Notes under the pieces: model-generated
Seen by the model: the letters and a program-made list of their open reading frames with translations, nothing else
What the model was told of the DNA's origin: nothing
Databases searched by the model: none
Shown here: in pieces, positions 50,931 through 59,150 of the stretch
How positions within the stretch are numbered: position 1 is the first letter of the stretch
Layout: the number at the start of each line of letters is the position of its first letter
Position numbers and translations under genes: made by a program
Assembly (NCBI GenBank): GCA_930633525.1
Contig: CAKNFP010000001.1
Span: 3,140,001-3,204,000, forward strand
Length of the DNA: 64,000 nt
Direction: 5' to 3'
Origin: Hyphomicrobiales bacterium
Lineage (GTDB): Bacteria; Pseudomonadota; Alphaproteobacteria; Rhizobiales; Beijerinckiaceae

Positions 50931-52486
50931 TGAACGGTGCCGATCTTCTCTGCGATACCCTCCTGGCCCACGACGTCGACGTCTGCTTCGCCAATCCGGG
51001 CACGTCCGAGATGCATTTCGTGGCGGCGCTCGATGCCAAGCCGCGCATGCGTTGCGTGCTGGGCCTGTTCGAAGGTGTCGTGACGGCGGCAGCCGATGGT
51101 TATGCGCGCATGGCGGACAAGCCCGCGGCGACGCTTCTGCATACCGGGCCCGGCCTCGCCAACAGCCTCGCCAACATGCACAACGCCCGCCGCGCGAAGA
51201 CGCCGATGATCAATGTCGTCGGCGACCATGCGAGCTACCATCTGCAGCACGACGCGCCGCTGACCAGCGACATCGAGAGTCTGGCGCGACCCATGTCCAA
51301 CTGGGTGCGCCGGATCATCAGCGCGGAGACGATCGACGAAGATGCGGCGGCGGCCTGGCGCGCTGCCGTTTCGCTGCCGGGTGTGTCCACGCTCATCCTG
51401 CCCGGCGACATGGCCTGGGGGACGGTCACGCCCCGGGCCATCAAGCGCGCCGAACGGCCCAAGCCGCCGGGGATCGACGAGCGGACGGTGAAGGCCGCGG
51501 CTGCCGCGCTTCGCTCCGGCAAGCGCGTGGCCTTGCTCCTCGGCGGTCGCGCGCTTCGCGCGGAGCCGCTCAGCGTGGCTGACGCGATCGCCCAGACGGC
51601 GAACGCACGCGTGATGTCACCGACCTCGAACGCGCGTGCCCAGCGCGGCCGCGGCCGCGTGCCCTTCGAGCGGGTGCCCTACGCGGTCGATGTCGCCGTG
51701 GAGGCGCTCAAGGACGTCGATGTGATGATCATGGTCGGCGCCACGGTGCCGGTCGCTTTCTTCGCTTATCCCGGAAAGCCGGGCCGCGTGGTGCGCAACG
51801 ACTGCGAGCTGATTACGCTCGCCGAGGCGGGACAAGATCTCACCGCCGCGCTGGAATGGCTCGCCGACGAAGTGGGAGCGCCGCGCAAGGTCCAGTTGCG
51901 ACCTGCGCCCGACGCCGAAGCCCTGACCGCCGCGGTGCCTTCCGGCCCGCTGACGGCCGATGCCATCGCGCGCGTCGTGATGCAGCGCGTCCCGGAGAAC
52001 GCCATCCTTTGCGACGAAGCCGTCACGTCAGGCGCCTTCCATAACTACGCGCATCTGGCTGCCCCCCACGACATGCTCGCGCTCACCGGCGGTTCCATTG
52101 GCGTCGGCCTGCCGCTGGCCACCGGCGCGGCCGTCGCCTGCCCCGACCGCAAGGTCATCGGCCTGCAGGCCGACGGCAGCGGCATGTATACCGTCCAGGC
52201 CTTGTGGACGCAGGCGCGCGAGAGACTCGACGTCATCTCGATCATCTTCTCGAACCGCGCCTACGCGATCCTGCAAGGCGAAATGCGTAATGTCGGCGTT
52301 AAGGAATTCGGCCGCAATGCCGAGCGCATGCTTGCCTTTGATGATCCGGCGCTCGATTGGGTCAGCATAGCCAAGGGCATGGGCGTGGAAGGCGCCCGCG
52401 TCACCACGACCGATGAGCTGGCGAAGGTCTTCGACGCTGCCCTCACGCGGCGTGGGCCGTTCCTTATCGAAGCGGTCATGCCGTAA
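50930..52486 (+). CDS. acetolactate synthase-like TPP-dependent enzyme
   Basis: A 518-residue thiamine-diphosphate enzyme resembling the large subunit of acetolactate synthase. The N-terminal PYR domain begins DLLCDTLLAHDVDVCFANPGTSEMHF, with the catalytic Glu48 in GLFEGVVTAAADGYARM; the C-terminal PP domain has LQADGSGMYTVQALW followed by SNRAYAILQGEM, a variant of the GDG-N cofactor motif (ADG..SN). It is about 50 residues shorter than IlvB and has no regulatory subunit gene nearby, so a role in branched-chain synthesis is doubtful. Coupling to gabT suggests it acts on the aldehyde or keto acid formed by that transaminase. Exact reaction unknown. Confidence 0.82.
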   Translation: MNGADLLCDTLLAHDVDVCFANPGTSEMHFVAALDAKPRMRCVLGLFEGVVTAAADGYARMADKPAATLLHTGPGLANSLANMHNARRAKTPMINVVGDHASYHLQHDAPLTSDIESLARPMSNWVRRIISAETIDEDAAAAWRAAVSLPGVSTLILPGDMAWGTVTPRAIKRAERPKPPGIDERTVKAAAAALRSGKRVALLLGGRALRAEPLSVADAIAQTANARVMSPTSNARAQRGRGRVPFERVPYAVDVAVEALKDVDVMIMVGATVPVAFFAYPGKPGRVVRNDCELITLAEAGQDLTAALEWLADEVGAPRKVQLRPAPDAEALTAAVPSGPLTADAIARVVMQRVPENAILCDEAVTSGAFHNYAHLAAPHDMLALTGGSIGVGLPLATGAAVACPDRKVIGLQADGSGMYTVQALWTQARERLDVISIIFSNRAYAILQGEMRNVGVKEFGRNAERMLAFDDPALDWVSIAKGMGVEGARVTTTDELAKVFDAALTRRGPFLIEAVMP

Positions 52487-52545
52487 GCCGACCGCTTCCA
52501 TTTGCACATTACAGTCGCCCAAATGGCAGAAGGCGCGACGCATGT

Positions 52546-52810
52546 CTCCCTCTCCCGGCGGGGAGAAGGCTGGGGTGATGGGGAAACCCTCTACGATGAC
52601 AGACCGCAAACCCTCACCCTGCCCCTCTCCCACCGGGAGAGGGAACGCAAGTGATCACCCCACCATCCGATGACAGCGGCGTTGAGCGTACCGCCAGGCG
52701 CGACAGGCCCCCCTCTTCCCGGCGGGGAGAGGGTTGGGGTGAGGGGGTTGCCCTGTCCGCAGCGGGCTGCGCCTCACCTGCGCCTGCGGTGCGATCTCTA
52801 CACCCGGGAG
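52546..52810. repeat. palindromic repeat cluster between the TPP enzyme and monooxygenase genes
   Basis: Several units of the same family as the cobG/cobN insertions: a composite at 52546-52648 (CTCTCCCGGCGGGGAG...CCCTCTCCCACCGGGAGAGGG), and another at about 52696-52750 (CCGGCGGGGAGAGGGTTGG). The first composite recurs in the same orientation at 54230-54335, downstream of the monooxygenase gene. Gap 52487-52969 otherwise holds a terminator and a dyad, listed separately; no coding sequence is seen. Confidence 0.85.
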
Positions 52811-52828
52811 AGGTGAACGATCGTCAAC

Positions 52829-52860
52829 GCGCCCGGTCTTTCGATCGGGCGCGATTTTTT
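52829..52860 (+). terminator. rho-independent terminator
   Basis: The stem GCGCCCG (52829-52835) and CGGGCGC (52846-52852) with a ten-base loop is followed by GATTTTTT ending at 52860. It points in the plus direction, so it would end the gabT/TPP-enzyme transcript about 340 bp after its last stop, and separates it from the monooxygenase gene. Confidence 0.8.
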
Positions 52861-52890
52861 GTATCCCTCCCTCGTCTGCCCTATGCTATT

Positions 52891-52906
52891 GCTTTAAACC
52901 TAAAGC
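52891..52906. promoter_or_regulatory. candidate operator upstream of the flavin monooxygenase
   Basis: GCTTTAAACCTAAAGC is a perfect 6+6 palindrome with a four-base centre, 64 bp upstream of the monooxygenase ATG and in an AT-rich patch. The form TGCTTTAnnnnTAAAGCA is the sort of site used by MarR-family regulators of aromatic catabolism. No such regulator is encoded within this part of the window. Confidence 0.55.
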
Positions 52907-52969
52907 ATTGGCGTGGTCACACATGGCCGCACCAAAAATGCATCGATCCAGAGAACGAGGGGAAGAGCC

Positions 52970-54208
52970 ATGAAGGCCATCATCGTCGGCGGGGGTATCG
53001 GCGGCCTGACCACGGCCTTGATGCTGCATGCCCGCGGCCTTGCGTGTGAAATCTACGAGCAGGCGGCGAGCATCCAGGAACTCGGTGTCGGCATCAATGT
53101 CCTGCCCCACGCCATTCGTGAATTGGCCGCGCTTGGCCTTCTTGAGCGCCTCGACGCTGTCGCCATCCGCACCTATGAGCTGTTCTACCTCAACCGGCAG
53201 GGCCAGGAGGTATGGCACGAACCGCGCGGGCTCGACGCTGGCCACGACGTGCCGCAGTTCTCCATCCATCGCGGCCGGTTGCAATCGGTTATCCTGGACG
53301 CCGTGATCGAGCGGCTTGGCGCGGACAAGGTGCATACGGGTCGTCGGCTCGCATCCTTCACCCAGGATGAGGGCGGAGTGAGTGCTGAATTCACCGACCA
53401 TGCCGGCAATCCCGTCGAGACGGCACGCGGCGAGATCCTTGTCGGCGCGGACGGGATCCACTCGGTCGTGCGCCGGACGCTGTTCCCCGACGAGGGCGGG
53501 CCGGTCTGGAACGGCCTCGTGCTCTGGCGCGGCGCCCGTGACTGGCCGCGCTTCCTCACAGGCCGGTCGATGATCATCGCCGGCGGCCTCGAATCCAAGA
53601 TGGTGGTCTACCCCATCGCCGAAGGCTCGACACCGGACACGGTCTTCACCAACTGGGCGGTTATCGGCAAGCTCGGGGATGGCACGAGCCTGCCGGCCCG
53701 CGAGAACTGGTCACGTCCGGGCCATTGGGACGATCTGACGCCGAACACCGCCGGGATCAGCATCCCCCATGTCGACGTTCACGCCCTGATGCGCGCGACC
53801 GAGACCTTCTGGGAATATCCCTTGAGTGATCGCAACCCCTTGCCGCGCTGGTCACATGGCCGCGTCACCCTCCTCGGCGACGCCGCCCACCCCATGTATC
53901 CCGTTGGCTCGAACGGCGCCTCGCAGGCCATCCTCGATGCGCGCGCGCTGGGTGACGCGCTGGTTCGCGCCGAACATCCCATGCAGGCACTGGCCGCCTA
54001 CGACGCCGAGCGCCTGCCGAAAACGGCCGAGATCGTGCATTCCAACCGTAAAGGCGGGCCGGAAGGCGTGATCGACGCGGTGGAAAAGCTGGCGCCCGAT
54101 GGCTTCACGGACATCGATGAGGTGCTGAGCCACGCCGAGCGCGAAGCCATCGTCCGCGGCTATGCCCAGCGCGCCGGCTTCGCGGCGGACAAGGGCAAGG
54201 CGGCTTAG
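52970..54208 (+). CDS. FAD-dependent aromatic monooxygenase (PhzS/salicylate hydroxylase-like)
   Basis: A 412-residue class A flavoprotein monooxygenase. The FAD-binding fingerprint is IIVGGGIGGLTTALML (residues 4-19), the DG motif is EILVGADGIHSVVRR near residue 165, and the GD motif is RVTLLGDAAHPMYPVGSNGASQAILDA near residue 300. It is closest in style to PhzS-like and salicylate/3-hydroxybenzoate hydroxylases; the substrate is probably an aromatic carboxylate given the neighbouring CoA ligase and importer. ATG 52970 follows GAGGGGAAGAG. It is flanked on both sides by directly repeated palindromic elements. Confidence 0.88.
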   Translation: MKAIIVGGGIGGLTTALMLHARGLACEIYEQAASIQELGVGINVLPHAIRELAALGLLERLDAVAIRTYELFYLNRQGQEVWHEPRGLDAGHDVPQFSIHRGRLQSVILDAVIERLGADKVHTGRRLASFTQDEGGVSAEFTDHAGNPVETARGEILVGADGIHSVVRRTLFPDEGGPVWNGLVLWRGARDWPRFLTGRSMIIAGGLESKMVVYPIAEGSTPDTVFTNWAVIGKLGDGTSLPARENWSRPGHWDDLTPNTAGISIPHVDVHALMRATETFWEYPLSDRNPLPRWSHGRVTLLGDAAHPMYPVGSNGASQAILDARALGDALVRAEHPMQALAAYDAERLPKTAEIVHSNRKGGPEGVIDAVEKLAPDGFTDIDEVLSHAEREAIVRGYAQRAGFAADKGKAA

Positions 54209-54229
54209 CGTCCGGCTCGCACGACAGGC

Positions 54230-54335
54230 CCCCTCTCCCCGGCGGGGAGAGGGCTGGGGTGAGGGGGAAACCCTCCATATCGACAACAGTCCACAAACTC
54301 TCACCCTGTCCCTCTCCCGCCGGGAGAGGGAACGC
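54230..54335. repeat. palindromic repeat composite downstream of the monooxygenase
   Basis: CCCTCTCCCCGGCGGGGAG with GGCTGGGGTGAGGGGGAAAC, then CTCACCCTGTCCCTCTCCC and GCCGGGAGAGGGAACGC. It is a direct copy (by eye about 85% alike) of the composite at 52546-52648. It could also fold as a bidirectional terminator between the convergent monooxygenase and alpha/beta-hydrolase genes. Confidence 0.85.
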
Positions 54336-54390
54336 TACCGACTATCGGCAGCGCCAAAGGATCCTGGCAGGTGTTACCCCGCCCACAAAC

Positions 54391-55236
54391 CTATTCGCCC
54401 ACCATCTCGATGACGGCGGCATTGAGCGCGCTGCCCGGCACGGCCAGGCCATCGAAGACGTTGAAATGATGGGTGTCCGGCACCGCGAAGGATCGCGGTG
54501 AGAGATCGGCCCAGCCAGCCGCCATGTCGCGGGACTGGCGATGGAAAGCTTCCGGCTCACGGCCACCGACCGCGAAAGCGACCTTGGCCGGCGTGACCCA
54601 AGGCTGGCCGAGCAAGGTGAGACGCTCCGCCTCCGCGGCATCGAGCCTCAGCGCCTCATTCATGGAGGTATTGAGGAGCGGCAGAAGCTCGAACACGCCG
54701 GAGATGGAGACGATCCCGGCGATCGGCTTCTCCGGCAATCCCCACGCCGTCCAGTCCGTCATGAGATGGAGCGCGGCGAGATAGCCGCCGGCCGAGTGGC
54801 CGGTGACGACAATGCTGCGGCGCTCGTCGTCGTTCAGCACGTCCCTGTAGAGCTTCGCGAAAGCACTGAGCGCCGACTCACGGATATGGGCGAGCGTCAC
54901 ATCCGGGCAGAGCGGATAATTCAACAGCGCGACCGACAGGCCCTGATCGAGGAAGGCATCCGCGACCCAGCTCGTTTCGAGTTTCGACAAGGCGCGCCAG
55001 TAGCCACCGTGGATGAAAACCACGGTCCCCCGTGCATGCGGTGCCCGGAAAAGGTCGAATACCTCACGCGGATGCGATCCATAGGCGATATCGGCCAGCG
55101 GTGGATGCCGCTCGCGCGTGGCCTTGGAGCGCGCGATCCAGTCAGCAAGGATGCGCGGCAGTTCGGGGACCGTGACGCGCGGGTTATACTCGCGCTCGTA
55201 CCAGTCTCGATCTTGCGCTCCAATGCCTGCCGTCAT
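54391..55236 (-). CDS. alpha/beta hydrolase (kynurenine formamidase-like)
   Basis: A 281-residue alpha/beta hydrolase. The oxyanion motif VVFIHGGYWRALSK (HGGYW) near residue 77 and the nucleophile elbow VTGHSAGGYLAAL (Ser in GHSAG) near residue 145 resemble the arylformamidase/esterase-lipase group; the terminal His is likely in DTHHFNVF. The HGG(Y/F)W form is typical of kynurenine formamidase and related amidases. ATG 55236 is the start by similarity. It is on the same strand as the CoA ligase but 198 bp downstream, separated by a repeat. Confidence 0.85.
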   Translation of the reverse strand: MTAGIGAQDRDWYEREYNPRVTVPELPRILADWIARSKATRERHPPLADIAYGSHPREVFDLFRAPHARGTVVFIHGGYWRALSKLETSWVADAFLDQGLSVALLNYPLCPDVTLAHIRESALSAFAKLYRDVLNDDERRSIVVTGHSAGGYLAALHLMTDWTAWGLPEKPIAGIVSISGVFELLPLLNTSMNEALRLDAAEAERLTLLGQPWVTPAKVAFAVGGREPEAFHRQSRDMAAGWADLSPRSFAVPDTHHFNVFDGLAVPGSALNAAVIEMVGE

Positions 55237-55295
55237 GCCCTGCCCCGTTTTATGGAATCGCCCGCCCTCTAGGCTGACCCGACATACAAGGATAG

Positions 55296-55390
55296 CCCGG
55301 GAACCATGAACACCGGCGCATTCCCATGAATCACCGACGGTGTGCATGGATTCCGGGCAGCCGATTTGCGGCTTCCCGGATGACCCCGCG
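55296..55390 (-). repeat. 95-bp dispersed repeat, copy B
   Basis: An inverted copy of the element at 2923-3017, the same length and about 80% alike, between the alpha/beta-hydrolase start and the CoA-ligase stop. Short related REP-like pieces (CCCGGGATGACC-type) also occur at about 59065-59110. Confidence 0.75.
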
Positions 55391-55434
55391 TTTCCCGCCC
55401 CGAACCAGAAGCACTGAAGGACATGCTTTAAGGA

Positions 55435-57087
55435 TCAGGCCGTTCCCTTGCCGGTGAAAGCCTCTTCCTCGGCTCGCACGCGCAGCGCGTAGCGCTGCAA
55501 CTTGCCGCTCGAGGTCTTCGGCAATTCGTCCACGAAGACGATCTCGCGCGGGTATTTGTAAGGCGCGATCTCGGCTTTGACATGCTCCTGCAGGCGCTTG
55601 ATCATCTCCGCATCGCGCGGTTCGCCCTCGCGCAGCACCACATAGGCCTTGACGATGCGACCGCGCTGCTCGCAGGGCGCCCCCACGACGCCGCATTCGA
55701 CGACGGCCGCGTGGGTAAGAAGCCCCGCCTCGACCTCCGGACCGGCGATGTTGTAGCCCGACGAGACGATCATGTCGTCGGAGCGCGCCTGGTACCAGAA
55801 GTAGCCGTCCTCATCCATGACATAGGTATCGCCGGTCATGTTCCAGCCGTTCTGGACGAATTTGAGCTGGCGTTCGTCGGCGAGATAACGGCAGCCGGTG
55901 GGGCCGCGCACCGCGAGGCGTCCCGGGGTGCCGGGCGGCACCTCGTGGCCCTCGTCGTCCACCACCTTGGCCTCGAAGCCCGGGACGGGCTTGCCGGTCG
56001 AGCCCGGGCGGATCTCCTCCTCGCGGGCGCTGATGAAGATATGCAGCATCTCCGTGCCGCCGATGCCGTCGATAAGTTTGAGGCCGGTGGCGGCCAACCA
56101 GGCATCGAAGGTGCTCTTCGGCAAGGCTTCGCCCGCCGAGACGCATTTGCGCAGGGAGGAGATGTCGAACTGATCGAGCTTCGGGATCATCGCGCGATAG
56201 GCCGTTGGCGCCGTGAAGCAGATCGTCACCTTAAATTTCTCGATAGCCGGCAGCAGATCGTCCGGCCCGGCTTTCTCCAGCACGACGAATGAGGCGCCGA
56301 TGCGCATGGGAAAGAGCACGATCCCGCCGAGCCCGAAGGTAAAGCCGAGTGGAGCCGAACCGATGAAGCGATCGGTCTCAACCGGCCGCAGCACGTTGCG
56401 TGAGAAGCCGTCGCAGATCGCCAGCATATCCCGGTGGAAATGCATGGTGCCTTTCGGAACGCCGGTCGTGCCTGATGTGAAGGCGATGAGGCAAACATCG
56501 TCGGCGGCTGTATCCACCGCCGTGAACGCAGGGCTCGCCTCGGCGATCAGGCTCTCGAGCGAATCAGCCTTGCCCGATCCCCAATAGACGATGCGCTTCA
56601 GCGCGGAGGTCCGGCTCGCGGCCTTTTCCATCTCGTCGGCGAGCTTATGGTCACAGAGCGCAAGCGCGATCTCCGCCTTGTCGATGGGATAGATGAGTTC
56701 CTTGGCGCGCAGGAGCGGCATGGTGGCGACGACCACGCCGCCCGCCTTCAGAACGGCGAGATAGGTCGCGACCATCATCGTGTTGTTGGCGGAGCGCAAT
56801 AAAACGCGGCCACCGGGCACAAGGCCGAGGTCATCGACCAGTACGTTGCAGATCCGATTCACACGCTCATAAAGTTGGCGGTAGGTCAGCGCCTCGTCGA
56901 GACCGAACATGCAGGGCGCATCACCATGCCCCTCGGCAATCCAGCGATCGAGAAACGCGACGCAACAGTTGAGGCGTTCGGGATATTGGAACTCTGGTCG
57001 GTCGAAGATCATCTCCGGCCACAACTCACGCGCCGGCAGGTTGTCACGCGCAAAGGTGTCCACATGCGCCGTGTGTGCCATCGTCAT
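55435..57087 (-). CDS. benzoate/2-aminobenzoate-type CoA ligase
   Basis: A 550-residue AMP-forming acyl-CoA synthetase of the benzoate-CoA ligase family. The ATP-binding motif FTSGTTGVPKGTMHFHRD lies near residue 205, the GGTEMLHIF and TGDTYVMDEDGYFWYQARSDDMI motifs follow, and the catalytic Lys is in PKTSSGKLQRYALR near residue 530. The YPERLNCCVAFLDRW opening is typical of 2-aminobenzoate/benzoate-CoA ligases. It activates an aromatic acid as CoA thioester. It is divergent from the ABC importer operon, which probably takes up its substrate. Confidence 0.9.
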   Translation of the reverse strand: MTMAHTAHVDTFARDNLPARELWPEMIFDRPEFQYPERLNCCVAFLDRWIAEGHGDAPCMFGLDEALTYRQLYERVNRICNVLVDDLGLVPGGRVLLRSANNTMMVATYLAVLKAGGVVVATMPLLRAKELIYPIDKAEIALALCDHKLADEMEKAASRTSALKRIVYWGSGKADSLESLIAEASPAFTAVDTAADDVCLIAFTSGTTGVPKGTMHFHRDMLAICDGFSRNVLRPVETDRFIGSAPLGFTFGLGGIVLFPMRIGASFVVLEKAGPDDLLPAIEKFKVTICFTAPTAYRAMIPKLDQFDISSLRKCVSAGEALPKSTFDAWLAATGLKLIDGIGGTEMLHIFISAREEEIRPGSTGKPVPGFEAKVVDDEGHEVPPGTPGRLAVRGPTGCRYLADERQLKFVQNGWNMTGDTYVMDEDGYFWYQARSDDMIVSSGYNIAGPEVEAGLLTHAAVVECGVVGAPCEQRGRIVKAYVVLREGEPRDAEMIKRLQEHVKAEIAPYKYPREIVFVDELPKTSSGKLQRYALRVRAEEEAFTGKGTA

Positions 57088-57410
57088 CTCCCTCGTGTGC
57101 GGCCCCTCCCCTTATCGCGGGACCGCACGCTCCATCCGGTCGAAAGGCCGGCGCCCGAAAAGGGCTGCCTCACAAGGATTTGTGCGGCCGGACCAACCGT
57201 TGGCGTCGGGCGGCGCGCAAGGCCCTTGCGGCCTCCATGCAATTTATTTTAATCTTGAACTATCGTCTGGCAAGGGCTTTCATGCGGCTTTCATTCCAAA
57301 GCATTGCTCGACGAGCGACCCGTTCGGAGAGATGATAAGCTCTGCACGGCAAAGTGAGCGCCTCAAGCAGCGCACCACCCAGGGGAACAGAAGTTGGGGA
57401 GATCTAGGAT
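57088..57410. promoter_or_regulatory. divergent intergenic region (CoA ligase / ABC importer)
   Basis: About 320 bp without a gene, becoming AT-rich near 57238-57265. An imperfect dyad TTTAATCTTGAA (57248-57259, form TTnAAnnTTnAA) could bind a MarR-type regulator; the evidence is slight. GGGGAG at 57393-57398 is a plausible ribosome-binding site for the binding-protein gene. Confidence 0.4.
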
Positions 57411-58601
57411 ATGAAGGATTGCGTAACACGCTTTGGTCTCGGCGCAATCGCTGCGGCGACATTGCTTGCCGGGCAGGCCTTCACGCAGGCCGCCGTGGCG
57501 GCGGACAAGGTTAAGGTCGGTGTTATCGTTTCACTCTCCGGCCCCTCCGCAGTTCTCGGGCAGCAGGCGCGTGACGGGTTCGAACTCGCCGTCAAGGAAC
57601 TCGGCGGTAAGCTCGGTGGATTGCCGGTCGAGGTGATCGTCGTCGATGACGAACTGAAGCCGGATGTCGCCGTCACCCGCGTCAAGGGGATGCTCGAACG
57701 TGATCAGGTCGATTTCGTTGTCGGGCCGATCTTCTCCAACGTCCTGATGGCGATCTCGAAGCCGGTGACGGACGCGAAGACCTTCCTGATCAGCCCGAAT
57801 GCTGGCCCGTCGGTGCTCGCCGGCAAGAGCTGCAACCCGTATTTCTTCGTCACATCCTATCAGAACGATCAGGTCCACCAGATTTCGGGCAAGGTGGCGC
57901 AGGATCGCGGCTACAAGAAAGTCTATCTGCTGGCGCCGAACTACCAGGCCGGCAAGGACGCGATCGCCGGCTTCAAGCGCGACTTCAAGGGTGAGGTCGT
58001 GGCGGAATCCTATGTCCCGCTCAACACGCTCGACTTCCAGTCGGAGCTCGCCAATATCGCCGCGCTGCAGCCCGACGCCATCTACACCTTCATGCCCGGC
58101 GGCATGGGCGTGAACCTGGTGCGGCAATATCAGCAGGCCGGCCTGACGATCCCGGTTCTCTCCGCCTTCACGGTCGACGAATCGACACTTCCCGCCCAGA
58201 AGGATGCGGCTGTCGGCATGTTCGCGGGCTCGAACTGGGCGCCGAACCTCGACACCCCGGAGAACAAGGCCTTCGTCGCGGCTTATGAGAAGGCTTACAA
58301 CTCGGTTCCGGGCAGCTACGCCTTCCAGGCCTATGACGCGGCCAAGCTCATCGACAGCGCGGTCAAGGCCACGAAGGGCGACCTTGCCAACAAGGATGCG
58401 CTGCGCGCCGCGCTCCTGAAGGCGGATTTCAAGTCGCTGCGCGGTAACTTCAAGTTCAGCGCCAACGGCTATCCGATCCAGGACTTCTACCTGACGAAGG
58501 TCGCCAAGCGGCCGGACGGCAAGTTCCAGACGGAAATCGTGGAGAAGGTCTTCACGAACTATGCCGACCCCTATGCGAAGGAATGCTCGCTGACCAATTG
58601 A
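57411..58601 (+). CDS. ABC importer substrate-binding protein (Leu/Ile/Val-binding type)
   Basis: A 396-residue periplasmic type I binding protein of the branched-chain/hydrophobic amino acid transport (HAAT) family, with a Sec signal peptide (residues 1-31, cut after AVAA). The mature chain begins KVKVGVIVSLSGPSAVLGQQARDGFELAVKELGG, the standard opening. With a benzoate-type CoA ligase divergent to it, the ligand may be an aromatic acid rather than leucine; several HAAT systems import benzoate derivatives. It heads the operon for the two permeases and two ATPases, although a repeat-rich 550-bp gap follows it. Confidence 0.93.
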   Translation: MKDCVTRFGLGAIAAATLLAGQAFTQAAVAADKVKVGVIVSLSGPSAVLGQQARDGFELAVKELGGKLGGLPVEVIVVDDELKPDVAVTRVKGMLERDQVDFVVGPIFSNVLMAISKPVTDAKTFLISPNAGPSVLAGKSCNPYFFVTSYQNDQVHQISGKVAQDRGYKKVYLLAPNYQAGKDAIAGFKRDFKGEVVAESYVPLNTLDFQSELANIAALQPDAIYTFMPGGMGVNLVRQYQQAGLTIPVLSAFTVDESTLPAQKDAAVGMFAGSNWAPNLDTPENKAFVAAYEKAYNSVPGSYAFQAYDAAKLIDSAVKATKGDLANKDALRAALLKADFKSLRGNFKFSANGYPIQDFYLTKVAKRPDGKFQTEIVEKVFTNYADPYAKECSLTN

Positions 58602-58720
58602 GGTCAGCGCTGCGGGGACAGGTCATTCCGGGATGGCGCAGGCTAACCCCGGAATGGATGGACGCCGCTGATGCGGGACTTGCCACCAGCATATCCATGG
58701 ATCGGGGAACCGCCGCCACT

Positions 58721-58890
58721 GATCCCTCCCCTTCGGGGGAGGGTGGCCTCGCGTCAGCGAGGTCGGGTGGGGGACAACGAGGCCAGGGCGACGCTCCGTG
58801 ACCAGACTGGTTGGCGTTTTTCGGCGAGGTCGGCGGCATGTCGACCCCACCCGACGCCTGCGGCGCCACCCTCCCCTGAAGGGGAGGGAT
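58721..58890. repeat. inverted palindromic repeat pair in the ABC importer operon
   Basis: An arm at 58721-58775 (GATCCCTCCCCTTCGGGGGA then GGTCGGGTGGGGGA) and an inverted arm at about 58843-58890 (CCCCACCCGACGCCTGCGGC then CCCTCCCCTGAAGGGGAGGG). It is the same subfamily and layout as the pair inside cobN. In gap 58602-59150 the rest is non-coding, with a REP-like GGATCCCAGGCC...CCCGGGATGACC stretch at about 59068-59108. The strong hairpins could lower expression of the downstream permeases relative to the binding protein. Confidence 0.85.
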
Positions 58891-59150
58891 CGACGCGTCG
58901 CGGCTGACTTGATGACACGGGACAAAAAGGGGGTTTGGAATTTCTACCTGTCCCAAGGGCAACCCTTCTGTCGGGGATTTGCTCGATGCAAGAATCGAAG
59001 AGCAAATTTATCGACTTGGATTGTTGCATCGGATGTCGTGCAAGTCGGATTCGCTCTAGCCGGAGGCCTGGATCCCAGGCCTCACGTTTCGCCCTATCCC
59101 GGGATGACCGGAGGCGGATGCCATTCATTACTGCCCACCATGAGCGCCAG

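Noticed and set aside
50930..52486. Glyoxylate carboligase, suggested by glycerate kinase nearby
   Set aside because: Glyoxylate carboligase lacks the catalytic Glu, which is present here (Glu48 in GLFEGVV), and no tartronate semialdehyde reductase or hydroxypyruvate isomerase gene is adjacent.
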